64,000 nucleotides of DNA from the NCBI RefSeq assembly GCF_003696345.1, contig NZ_RFLX01000001.1, positions 62,001-126,000 on the forward strand, written 5' to 3'. The translations under genes and the position numbers were made by a program. The notes beneath the pieces are model-generated. The model made no database searches, was not told the origin of the DNA, and saw only the letters and a program-made list of their open reading frames with translations. Shown in pieces: positions 50,574-58,099 of this stretch (positions within the stretch are counted from its first letter, which is position 1; each line of letters begins with the position of its first letter). Source of the stretch: Teichococcus wenyumeiae (GTDB lineage Bacteria; Pseudomonadota; Alphaproteobacteria; Acetobacterales; Acetobacteraceae).

Positions 50574-51293
50574 CTAGGCCGCGACGCGCCCCGCCTGCGG
50601 GTCCAGCCGGTAGCCGCCGCCTTCGGTCAGCAGCAGGCAGGCATTCGTCGGGTCCGGCTCGATCTTCTGCCGGAGGCGGTAGATATGTGTCTCCAGCGTA
50701 TGCGTGGTCACGGCGGCGTTGTAGCCCCAGACCTCGTTGAGCAGCACCTGACGCGCCACCGCGCGGCCGCCGGCCCGGTACAGGAACTTCAGGATCGCGG
50801 CTTCCTTCTCGGTCAGCCGGATCTTGCGGTTCTTGGCGGGCTCCAGCAGCAGCTTGGCCGAGGGGCGGAAGGTATAGGGGCCGATCACGAAAACAGCATC
50901 CTCGCTGTTGTCGAAGACCCGCAGCTGCGCGCGCAACCGCGCCAGCAGCTCCGCCACCCGGAAAGGCTTGGCGATATAGTCGTTGGCGCCGGCATCGAGG
51001 CCGCGCACAACATCCTGCTCACCATCGGCGCCGGTCAGCATGATGATGGGGATCTTCACACCCTCGCGACGTAGCCGCGCGCAAAGATCCCGCCCATCAC
51101 CATCAGGGAGGCCAATGTCCAGCAGCACGGCGTCGCAGCGGGGAGACTCGCCACCCAGGAGCTGGTCCGCGGCTTCCGCCGAGGTTTCCGCTTCCAGGGG
51201 GGCAAATTCCCCGTCCAACGCCAGTTGTTCCGACAAGGTGGCGCGCAGCGCCACGTCGTCGTCCACGATCAGGATCGGCCGCGGGCCGGTCAT
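50574..51293 (-). CDS. OmpR/PhoB-family response regulator (orphan)
   Basis: DNA-binding two-component regulator, 239 residues. Receiver domain: VDDD at residues 10-13, phospho-acceptor Asp in AVLLDIGLPDGDG, Thr in MLTGADG and Lys in IAKPFR. The C-terminal winged helix has LTEKEAAILKFLYRAGGRAV, then NEVWGY and TTHTLETHIYRLRQKIEPDP. No histidine kinase is adjacent, so the partner is encoded elsewhere. ATG 51293 is used; a longer open frame to 51308 adds five residues. Target genes are unknown. Confidence 0.9.
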   Translation of the reverse strand: MTGPRPILIVDDDVALRATLSEQLALDGEFAPLEAETSAEAADQLLGGESPRCDAVLLDIGLPDGDGRDLCARLRREGVKIPIIMLTGADGEQDVVRGLDAGANDYIAKPFRVAELLARLRAQLRVFDNSEDAVFVIGPYTFRPSAKLLLEPAKNRKIRLTEKEAAILKFLYRAGGRAVARQVLLNEVWGYNAAVTTHTLETHIYRLRQKIEPDPTNACLLLTEGGGYRLDPQAGRVAA

Positions 51294-51609
51294 GAGATCT
51301 CCCGACAAAGCCAGTGATTCAGCATCAAAACCCCCAACGTACGAGCCGCCAAAGCGTTGCCGATGCCTTTCTAGGGCAACAGCATCGTGCCGCCGCCATG
51401 CTCAGCCAGCAACCCCCACGTGTAGCGGGCTCATCAAGAGGTTCTTTTTCGCGCGATTGGCGGGAGATGGCAATCCTGCAACACATGCCACATTGCTGAC
51501 AGGCTCCGGAGGCATAATGTTGGAGCCTTGTTTTCGGCCTTTCCCGCCCACGCCGGCCGCCATCCTGGCACGGGCGTGCCACGTGCCAGCACCAGACGGA
51601 ACCGACTCC
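51294..51609. other. Divergent intergenic region, response regulator / ribA
   Basis: 316 bp without a gene. It has two possible plus-strand structures. GGCTCC...GGAGCC (51502-51526) encloses a GGAGG and an in-frame ATG (51517). GGCACG/CGTGCC (51573-51586) lies before the ribA ATG. No FMN riboswitch consensus was found. No clear sigma-70 pair was seen on either strand. Confidence 0.4.
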
Positions 51610-52863
51610 ATGACCAGCACAGGCCCGGTCTCCTGCACTCCCACTTCGGAGACCCGGCGGAATACCCAGCCCAAGGCACGCCTTCCTGGCCAGCACGACC
51701 CGGAGCCCGGTCCCCTGGTGCCGGATGCCGCCAGCCTGGCCCTGCGCCGCGTGCACCGCGCCGCCAGCGACCTGCGGCGCGGCACGCCGGTGCTGCTGCG
51801 CTGCGGCCGCGAGAACCCCGGCTCTGCCCTGCTGGTCGCGGCGGCGGAAACGGTGGGCGCGCGCGGCTTGGCGGAACTGGCGGCCCTGGGCGCCGCCCCG
51901 GCCCTGCTGCTGCTGGCGCCATCCCGCGCCGCGGCGGTGCTGCACCGCCCGATTCCCACCGCCACGGCTGCCGGCACCGAGGAAGCGCCGGTGGCCCTGA
52001 CCCTGCCGCCTGCCCTGCTGGACCCGGCGCGGCTGCGCAGCCTGGCGGACCCGGTGGCCGAGCAGCTCCTGCCGGAAGCGCCGGAACTGGCCGCGCCGCC
52101 GCCGCTGGCCTTCGCGGCCCTGGTGCTGGCCAAGCTGGGCCGGCTGCTGCCCGCGCTGGTGGCGGTGCCGGTGCCCGAGGCCCGCGTGGCGGAGGCCGCG
52201 CCGCTCGGGATCTTCACGCTGCCGGCGGCCGATATCCTGGCCTATCCCGCCACCGCCGCCACCACGCTGACCCGCGTGGCCGAGGCCCGCGTGCCGCTGG
52301 AGGATGCGCCGGAGGCCCGCATCGTCGCCTTCCGCGCCGCCGATGGCGGCATCGAGCATCTGGCGATCCTGGTGGGCGACCCGGAAGGGCTCAGCGCCGC
52401 CGGCGGCGCGCCGCTGACCCGGGTGCATTCCGAATGCTTCACCGGCGACCTGCTGGGCAGCCTGCGCTGCGACTGCGGCCCGCAGCTGCGCGGCGCTATC
52501 GCCCGCATGGCGCAGGATGGCGCCGGCGTGCTGCTCTACCTGGCGCAGGAGGGGCGCGGCATCGGGCTGGTGAACAAGCTGCGCGCCTATACGCTGCAGG
52601 ACCAGGGGCTGGACACGCTGGATGCCAACCGCGCCCTGGGCTACGGCGCCGACGAGCGCGGCTTCCTGGTGGCGGCCACCATGCTGCGCCAGCTCGGCAT
52701 CCCGCGCATCCGGCTGCTGACCAACAACCCGGACAAGGTGGCCGGCCTCGCCGCCTGCGGCATCGAGGTGGTGGGGCGGGAGCCGCACCGATTCGCCGCC
52801 AATGGTATCAACGATCACTATCTCGAGACCAAGGCTACCCGCTTCGGGCATCTGCTGCGATGA
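51610..52863 (+). CDS. ribA: GTP cyclohydrolase II with N-terminal extension domain
   Basis: First enzyme of riboflavin synthesis (GTP to diaminohydroxy-ribosylaminopyrimidinone phosphate), 417 residues. The catalytic domain is the C-terminal half: zinc cysteines 276, 287 and 289 in SECFTGDLLGSLRCDCG, then YLAQEGRGIGLVNKLRAY, RALGYGADERGF and LLTNNPDKVAGLAACGIEVV. The first 200 residues are an Ala/Leu-rich domain occupying the place of RibB but without its metal-site signature, as in several alphaproteobacterial RibA proteins. An in-frame ATG at 51517 with GGAGG upstream would add 31 residues of weak codon bias. It overlaps the next gene by 4 bp. Confidence 0.92.
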   Translation: MTSTGPVSCTPTSETRRNTQPKARLPGQHDPEPGPLVPDAASLALRRVHRAASDLRRGTPVLLRCGRENPGSALLVAAAETVGARGLAELAALGAAPALLLLAPSRAAAVLHRPIPTATAAGTEEAPVALTLPPALLDPARLRSLADPVAEQLLPEAPELAAPPPLAFAALVLAKLGRLLPALVAVPVPEARVAEAAPLGIFTLPAADILAYPATAATTLTRVAEARVPLEDAPEARIVAFRAADGGIEHLAILVGDPEGLSAAGGAPLTRVHSECFTGDLLGSLRCDCGPQLRGAIARMAQDGAGVLLYLAQEGRGIGLVNKLRAYTLQDQGLDTLDANRALGYGADERGFLVAATMLRQLGIPRIRLLTNNPDKVAGLAACGIEVVGREPHRFAANGINDHYLETKATRFGHLLR

Positions 52864-53372
52864 GCTCGGCCATCGGCGCCAACATCGCCGTGGCGCGGCC
52901 GGACGGGCTGCTGCGGCTGCGCGACCGCACCTTCCGCTGCGCCCTGGGCCGTGGCGGCATCCGCGCCGGCAAGGAGGAAGGCGACGGCGCCACCCCCACC
53001 GGGCTGCTGCCGCTGCGCCGGGTGCTCTACCGTGCCGACCGCCTGCCCGCCCCCGCCTGCGCCGTGCCGGTGGAGCCCATCGGCGCCCAGGACGGCTGGT
53101 GCGACGACTCGGCCGACCTCGCTTACAACCGTCCTGTCCGCCTGCCCTATCCCGGCCGGCATGAGGAGCTGTGGCGGGCGGACCATGTCTACGACATCGT
53201 AGGCGTGCTGGGCTGGAACGACGACCCGGTGGTGCGCGGCCGTGGCAGCGCCATCTTCCTGCACCTGGCACGCCCCGGCTACGCGCCGACCGAGGGCTGC
53301 GTCGCGCTGGACCTGCCGGACCTGCGGGCGCTGCTGGCCATGGGCCTGAGCGGCATCCTGGTGGAAGCCTAG
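52860..53372 (+). CDS. L,D-transpeptidase (YkuD) family protein
   Basis: YkuD-domain protein, 170 residues. The catalytic region is HLARPGYAPTEGCVALDLPD, with the nucleophilic Cys in TEGC and the conserved His 11 residues earlier. DGATPTGLLPLRRVLYRADR and WRADHVYDIVGVLGWNDDP are typical of the compact YkuD proteins of alphaproteobacteria (YbiS/YafK-like). There is no signal peptide, so it is either cytoplasmic or the start is misread. Its ATG overlaps the ribA stop by 4 bp, which implies cotranscription with riboflavin synthesis. Confidence 0.85.
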   Translation: MSSAIGANIAVARPDGLLRLRDRTFRCALGRGGIRAGKEEGDGATPTGLLPLRRVLYRADRLPAPACAVPVEPIGAQDGWCDDSADLAYNRPVRLPYPGRHEELWRADHVYDIVGVLGWNDDPVVRGRGSAIFLHLARPGYAPTEGCVALDLPDLRALLAMGLSGILVEA

Positions 53373-53385
53373 CGAAGGTTGAGGC

Positions 53386-53514
53386 GGCAGCACCGAGCAG
53401 GGGAATGCCCGGTGCTGCCATGGGGGACCTCCGGGGGAGGAGGTCCGAGACCGCAGCGATCGGGGGAGATCGCGGTCTGGGTCGAGCTTACGTCACTTCC
53501 ACCAGCCGACCCAG
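53386..53514. ncRNA. Candidate structured RNA: four tandem hairpins with SD / anti-SD loops
   Basis: Between convergent genes. Plus-strand stems: GGCAGCACCG/CGGTGCTGCC (53386-53419) with inner GCA/TGC and hexaloop GGGGAA; GGACCTCC/GGAGGTCC (53425-53446) with hexaloop GGGGGA; AGACCGC...GATC/GATC...GCGGTCT (53448-53478) with hexaloop GGGGGA; and CTGGGTCG/CGACCCAG (53477-53514). On the minus strand the loops become UUCCCC, UCCCCC and UCCCCC, and hairpin 2 contains CCTCCTCCC. Neither strand has a full terminator: plus has GGTTTTTAC at 53534, minus has none. Could be an sRNA or only a complex 3' end. Confidence 0.5.
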
Positions 53515-53542
53515 GCCCCCCGGCCGTGGTGATGGTTTTTAC

Positions 53543-53570
53543 ATGCCACACCGTTGCCGCAATGCCACAC
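53543..53570. repeat. Pair of 9-bp direct repeats (ATGCCACAC)
   Basis: ATGCCACAC occurs at 53543-53551 and 53562-53570, 19 bp apart start to start, about two helical turns. They lie between the four-hairpin region and the glycosyltransferase stop. Spacing suits a protein-binding site; function unknown. Confidence 0.35.
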
Positions 53571-53589
53571 AACTCTGGCTGGTGGAACT

Positions 53590-54975
53590 TCAGCCTTCCA
53601 CAGCCTGCAGCAGTGCCTCGGCGCTTTCTGTCCAGGTCCGGGGGCGGAATTCCTGCCGCAGCCGCGCTTCCATCATCGCCACCTCGGCCGGGTGCGAGAT
53701 CAGCCGGCGCAGGATCGCCACGGCCTCCGGCACATCCTCCGGATCGTGATAGAGGCAGAAGGACCCGCCCGCCTCCGGAACCGAGGTGGTGGAGGAGCAG
53801 ACGCAGATCTTGCCGAAGCTCAGGCTTTCCGTCACCGGCAGCCCCCAGCCCTCGTAATGGGAGGGAAAGAGGGTGAAGCGGCAGCCGGCGTAAAGCGCCG
53901 CCAGCTCGCCGTCGCTGGGGTCCTCCAGCAGCACCACCTTGCCGCCCAGCCAGCCGCAATTCTCCAGCTGCTGCATCAGGTCCGCCACCATCCAGCCGAC
54001 ATGGCCGGCGAAGACCAGCGTCGGCACCTGGCTGGGCGGCAGTTGCTCCGCCAGGCGCCGCCAGGCGCGGAAGGCCAGCAGGTGGTTCTTGCGCGCCTCG
54101 ATGGTGGAGACCAGCAGCACATAGCCGGGCTCCAGCGCCGCCACGCGGGCCGAGACGACCGGCGGCGCGGCCTCACCGAAGCCGGTGCCGATGGGCAGCA
54201 CCGCCACCGGGTGCTTCAGCACCAGGCCGGTGGCGGCGGCATAGCGCTCCAGATCCCGCGCCGTGGCGCGGGAGATGGCCAGGAAGCGGTCCACCAGCGG
54301 CATGGTGCTGGAGAACCAGGCGCGGAAGGTGCGCACCAGCCCCGGGTCGCAGAATTCCGGGCGGGTCAGCGGGATCAGGTCATAGACCAGCATGGCGATG
54401 CCAAGCCCGGTGCGCGCGCGCATGGCCTGCAGCAGCTCGGCGTAATCGGTGCGGAACCAGGGGGAGCCCAGGATCAGCAGCATGTCGCCGGGCTTCGCGG
54501 CCTCGGCCAGATCCTGGCCGGCCACGGCTTCCGGCCCGTTCTGGGCGCCGGGCGCCGGGCGCAGCAGCCGGCGGCCGGCCTGCATCAGGCCCCGCCCGGT
54601 GCGCATCCCGGCCCGCAGCGCGGCCGTCTGGCTGCGCACCGCCTCCCCCAGCGGCACACGGATATCGGCCGGCAGGCGGGAGGCGATTCGCCGCACCCGC
54701 CCCGCCTGCCCCACCGGCAGCGCCTTCTCGCGCAGCGGCGCGGCCGAGGCGGATTGCCCCTTGCCGGTCAGCCCGGCGAAGACCGCCTCCACCTCCGCCC
54801 AGGCCACGGTGCGCAGCGTGCCGCGGATGCGGTCATGCCGGCAGAAGGCGATCTCGCCCGGCCGCAGCGCCACCAGGGCGCGGTAAAGCTCAAAGGACAG
54901 GCGCTGGATGCCACTCGGGCGGCGGCTGATCAGCGCGTATTCGAAGAGGTCCTCGACATCGAGCCAGTAGGTCAT
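53590..54975 (-). CDS. Glycosyltransferase family 4 protein of the PSGxQR type
   Basis: Retaining GT-B transferase, 461 residues. The N-terminus has YALISRRPSGIQRLSFELYR, then LVYDLIPLTRPEFC. The donor half has VLLVSTIEARKNHLLAFRAW, SHYEGWGLPVTESLSFG (E-x7-E) and TSVPEAGGSFCLYHDPED. Its core is closely related to the TPR-containing transferase at 29011, so the two are paralogues. ATG 54975 (MTYWLDVEDLFEY) is used; the longer open frame to 55320 is antisense to the next gene. Divergent from the NeuD-like gene. Confidence 0.88.
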   Translation of the reverse strand: MTYWLDVEDLFEYALISRRPSGIQRLSFELYRALVALRPGEIAFCRHDRIRGTLRTVAWAEVEAVFAGLTGKGQSASAAPLREKALPVGQAGRVRRIASRLPADIRVPLGEAVRSQTAALRAGMRTGRGLMQAGRRLLRPAPGAQNGPEAVAGQDLAEAAKPGDMLLILGSPWFRTDYAELLQAMRARTGLGIAMLVYDLIPLTRPEFCDPGLVRTFRAWFSSTMPLVDRFLAISRATARDLERYAAATGLVLKHPVAVLPIGTGFGEAAPPVVSARVAALEPGYVLLVSTIEARKNHLLAFRAWRRLAEQLPPSQVPTLVFAGHVGWMVADLMQQLENCGWLGGKVVLLEDPSDGELAALYAGCRFTLFPSHYEGWGLPVTESLSFGKICVCSSTTSVPEAGGSFCLYHDPEDVPEAVAILRRLISHPAEVAMMEARLRQEFRPRTWTESAEALLQAVEG

Positions 54976-55111
54976 CGTGCCGCCCCTGGCGTCTCGGCCC
55001 CGGGGCAGCATAGATGCCGGCTGGCGGCCGGGCAGCGCAGAAGACGGAAGATCATGCAATGCGCGATACGCGATGCCATGGGTGGTGCCAAGCGCGAGCG
55101 GAACAAGACAG

Positions 55112-55732
55112 ATGCACATCCTGCTGATCGGTGCCGGCGGCCATGGCCGCGCGGTGCTGGAAACCCTGCGCGACGCCGGCTGGCCGCCCCCGGCCGGGGT
55201 GCTGGACGACAACCCTGCCTCTGCCGGCCTGTCCGGCATCCCGCTGCTGGGCCCGCTGGCGGCGGCCGAGGCCCTGCGGCAGCAGGGGCTGGAGGCCGCG
55301 CATGTGGCGCTGGGCGACAACCTGCGGCGGCAGGCGCTGGGCGAGTGGCTCGCCAGCCTGGGCTATGCGCTGCCCGTGATCCGCCACCCCTCCGCCGTGG
55401 TGGCGGGCAGCGCGCGCATCGGCGACGGCAGCGTGCTGCTGCCGCGCGTGGTGGTGGGCGCCGCCGCCGAGGTGGGGCGGCACGCCATCCTGAACACCGG
55501 TTGCATTGTTGAGCATGATTCGCGGCTGGAGGATGCCGTGCATATCGCGCCCGGCGCGGTGCTGGGCGGCGGCGTGCGCATCGGCGCCACGGCACTGGTG
55601 GGGCTTGGCGCCGCGCTGAAGCCGGGCGTCGCGGTCGGCGCCCGCGCGGTGGTGGGCGTCGGTGCGGCGGTGATTTCCGATGTCGCGCCCGGGCTTTGCG
55701 TCGGCGGCACGCCGGCGGTGCCTTTGCGCTGA
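55112..55732 (+). CDS. NeuD/PglD-family sugar O- or N-acyltransferase
   Basis: Left-handed beta-helix (hexapeptide) acyltransferase, 206 residues. The N-terminal Rossmann-like domain begins HILLIGAGGHGRAVLETLRD, the motif of NeuD and PglD. The C-terminal part shows hexapeptide turns (RIGDGSVLLPRVVVGAAAEV, HAILNTGCIVEHDSRLEDAV with the catalytic His, HIAPGAVLGGGVRIG). It ends at GTPAVPLR. It would acetylate a nucleotide-linked sugar for surface glycan. Divergent from a glycosyltransferase gene, which supports a glycan role. Confidence 0.9.
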   Translation: MHILLIGAGGHGRAVLETLRDAGWPPPAGVLDDNPASAGLSGIPLLGPLAAAEALRQQGLEAAHVALGDNLRRQALGEWLASLGYALPVIRHPSAVVAGSARIGDGSVLLPRVVVGAAAEVGRHAILNTGCIVEHDSRLEDAVHIAPGAVLGGGVRIGATALVGLGAALKPGVAVGARAVVGVGAAVISDVAPGLCVGGTPAVPLR

Positions 55733-55817
55733 CTGCGGCGCAACCGACGCGGCCGCAAGATTGCTGTTGCGGCAAGCCAGATTCCAAGCTGCCATTCCAG
55801 CCAATTCGCGTGGTGAA

Positions 55818-55830
55818 GCGAAAATTTCGC
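55818..55830. promoter_or_regulatory. Palindrome upstream of the Bug gene
   Basis: GCGAAA-A-TTTCGC is a perfect 6-bp inverted repeat 53 bp before the Bug-protein ATG, in an AT-rich patch. It may be an operator; no regulator gene is adjacent. Confidence 0.35.
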
Positions 55831-55882
55831 GCTTCTGGCGCGGCATGTGCATACGATGGCACGGAGTGCAGCAGGAAACCGC

Positions 55883-56890
55883 ATGATGCCCCTGACCGAC
55901 CCGTCTGCTTCTGGCTTCCGACTCCCGCGCCGCGGCCTTCTGGCTGCCGCTGCCGCCGCCACCCTGCCCAAGGCGCAAGCATTTGCGCAGGATGCCTGGC
56001 CCTCTCGTCCCATCCGCTTCGTGAATCCGGGCCCGGCCGGCGGTGCCGGCGATGTGCTCGCGCGCCTGCTGGCGGAGCGCCTGAGCATCCGCCTCGGCCA
56101 GCCGGTGGTGGTCGAGGACCGGCCCGGCGCCGGCACCAATATCGGCATGACCAATGTCGCGCGCTCCGTCCCCGACGGCTACACGGTAGGCGTGGGCTCG
56201 ATCGCTTCCAATGCCGTTAACAAGTGGCTCTACAAGAACCTGCCCTTCGACCCGGAAAAGGACTTCGCGCCGGTCTCGATGATGGCGCTGGTGCCGAACC
56301 TGATGGTGGTGCCGCCCAGCCTGCCGGTGAGGACGGTGAGGGAATTCGTTGAATATGCCAAGAAGCATCGCGGGCAGATCAATTTCGGCTCGGTGGGCGC
56401 GGGTTCCTCGCAGCATCTGGTGGGGGCGCAATTCGCGCTGACCACCGGCATCGAGATGTCCCACGTGCCCTATACCTCCTCCGGCCAGTTGAACACGGAC
56501 ATGCTGGAAGGCCGCGTGCAGGTGCTGTTCCAGTCGATCTCGGCGGTGGCGGAGATGGCGAAGTCCGGCCGGATGCGCCCGCTGGCCGTCACCGGCAGCG
56601 AACGCCAGCCCGCCTTCCCGGAGGTGCCGACCTTGCAGGAAGCCGGCGTGGACGTCACCGCCACCGGCTGGTTCGGCATGGTCACGCCCGCCGGCGTGCC
56701 GGAGCCGATCCTGGAGCGGCTGAACAAGGAAGTCGTCGCCAGCCTGAACGAGCCGGAGCTGCGCGCGCGCATCATCGAGCTGGGCTCGGTGCCGAAGCCC
56801 AGCACGCGCGAGGAATTCGCGCAGCACATGGCGCGCGAGACCGCGCGCTGGCGCGACGTGGTGAAGGCCACCGGCGCCACCGCCGAATAA
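55883..56890 (+). CDS. Bug-family tripartite tricarboxylate transporter substrate-binding protein
   Basis: Periplasmic solute receptor of the TctC/Bug family, 335 residues. The N-terminus RLPRRGLLAAAAAATLPKA with AFAQ before the cleavage point is a Tat-like or Sec signal. The mature start WPSRPIRFVNPGPAGGAGDVLARLLAERLS is the Bug signature; PGAGTNIGMTNVARSVPDGYT and TSSGQLNTDMLEGRVQVLFQ follow. Typical ligands are carboxylates. No TctA or TctB permease genes are nearby, so it is an orphan receptor, as is common for this expanded family. AGGAAACC precedes the ATG. Confidence 0.92.
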   Translation: MMPLTDPSASGFRLPRRGLLAAAAAATLPKAQAFAQDAWPSRPIRFVNPGPAGGAGDVLARLLAERLSIRLGQPVVVEDRPGAGTNIGMTNVARSVPDGYTVGVGSIASNAVNKWLYKNLPFDPEKDFAPVSMMALVPNLMVVPPSLPVRTVREFVEYAKKHRGQINFGSVGAGSSQHLVGAQFALTTGIEMSHVPYTSSGQLNTDMLEGRVQVLFQSISAVAEMAKSGRMRPLAVTGSERQPAFPEVPTLQEAGVDVTATGWFGMVTPAGVPEPILERLNKEVVASLNEPELRARIIELGSVPKPSTREEFAQHMARETARWRDVVKATGATAE

Positions 56891-56965
56891 CCGCCTGCGG
56901 AGGGGCGCCCCCCGCCCTTCCGCGATTGCCGCTGGCCAGCAACAGCCGCTTCATTGTACCGTTTT

Positions 56966-56980
56966 CGCAATAAAATTGCG
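56966..56980 (+). promoter_or_regulatory. AT-rich hairpin before the DUF2235 start
   Basis: CGCAAT-AAA-ATTGCG forms a perfect 6-bp stem ending one base before GGAGGG, the ribosome site of the DUF2235 gene (ATG 56993). It may be a DNA operator or an RNA hairpin that influences translation. Confidence 0.35.
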
Positions 56981-56992
56981 GAGGGCTGGGGG

Positions 56993-58096
56993 ATGAAGCG
57001 CCTGATCGTCTGTTTCGACGGCACCTGGAACAATGCCGACAGCCGCCGCGCGGAGACCAATGTGGCGCGCATCGCCCGCGCCGTGCGTGCCACCAGCGGC
57101 GACCTGCCGCAACTGACGCTCTACCTGCGCGGCGTGGGCTCCACCGGCATTGCGCTGCAGAAACTGCTCGGCGGCGCAACCGGCGAAGGCGTCGATGACA
57201 ATATCCGCTCCGGCTACATGTTCCTGGCGCAGAATTACGTGCCGGGGGACAAGATCTTCCTTTTCGGATTTTCCCGCGGCGCCTTCACGGCGCGCAGCCT
57301 GGCCGGCTTCATGAGCGCCTGCGGATTGCTGATGCGGCAGACGCTGGACGACCTCTCAATCGCCTGGGATTACTACCGCAAGGAAGCCCATCGCTCCCCG
57401 GAGGATTTCTGCCGGAGATACCATTCCCGCTGCCACCAGGACATCCAGATCGCGTTTCTGGGCGTCTGGGACACGGTGGGCGCGCTGGGCATCCCGGGCA
57501 CCGTGCTGAACGAGTTGACCGCCAAGGACTACGAGTTCCACGATACCACGCCCTCCCGCATCGTCCGGGTCGGGCGCCATGCCCTGGCGGTGGATGAGCA
57601 TCGCGACGAGTTCGAGCCGACGCTCTGGACCGGCGCGGCGCCGAAGGGCTGCGACGTCAGCCAAGTCTGGTTCGCCGGTGCGCATTCCGATGTCGGCGGC
57701 GGCTATGGCAGCCGGCTGCTGGCCGACATTCCGCTGCGCTGGATGGCGCAGGAAGCCGAGAAGGCCGGGCTGAAGCTGGACTGGGACATGCTGCCGCAGC
57801 AGGAAGACGCCTTGGCGCCGCAGCATGAATCGCGACTGAACTGGTCCCGCAAGGACCGGCTGACGCCGACCATCCGCCAGATCCGGAACATACCGCCCAA
57901 GGTCACGGTGCTGGAGCGGCTCTACCGCCCGATGGACAAGGACGGCAGGCCGCTCGACACCGTCAACGAAAGCCTGCACCCGAGCCTGGCGCAGCGCTTC
58001 GGCCAGCAGGTCACCCTGCTGGCCAATGACGCCGAGACCGAGGGGGAAGAGATCGAATACAGGCCCAAGAACCTCGTGCCGCTCTTTCCTGGCTAG
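56993..58096 (+). CDS. DUF2235 alpha/beta-hydrolase family protein
   Basis: Member of the DUF2235 family, which includes the T6SS phospholipase effectors Tle1, but also many stand-alone proteins; 367 residues. It begins RLIVCFDGTWNNADSR, has TNVARIARAV, the nucleophile elbow FGFSRGAFTARSLAGF with Ser94, FLGVWDTVGALGIPG (Asp) and WFAGAHSDVGGGY (His). So the Ser-Asp-His catalytic set is present. There is no signal peptide, no VgrG, PAAR or immunity gene next to it, so an effector role is not supported here; a cytosolic lipase or esterase is the simpler reading. It converges with the monooxygenase gene (3 bp). Confidence 0.85.
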   Translation: MKRLIVCFDGTWNNADSRRAETNVARIARAVRATSGDLPQLTLYLRGVGSTGIALQKLLGGATGEGVDDNIRSGYMFLAQNYVPGDKIFLFGFSRGAFTARSLAGFMSACGLLMRQTLDDLSIAWDYYRKEAHRSPEDFCRRYHSRCHQDIQIAFLGVWDTVGALGIPGTVLNELTAKDYEFHDTTPSRIVRVGRHALAVDEHRDEFEPTLWTGAAPKGCDVSQVWFAGAHSDVGGGYGSRLLADIPLRWMAQEAEKAGLKLDWDMLPQQEDALAPQHESRLNWSRKDRLTPTIRQIRNIPPKVTVLERLYRPMDKDGRPLDTVNESLHPSLAQRFGQQVTLLANDAETEGEEIEYRPKNLVPLFPG

Positions 58097-58099
58097 CGC

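Noticed and set aside
51294-51609. FMN riboswitch upstream of ribA
   Set aside because: None of the conserved RFN-element blocks are present in the gap.
56993-58096. Type VI secretion effector (Tle1) locus
   Set aside because: DUF2235 is shared with Tle1, but no VgrG, PAAR, DUF4123 or immunity gene is adjacent, and neighbours are metabolic.
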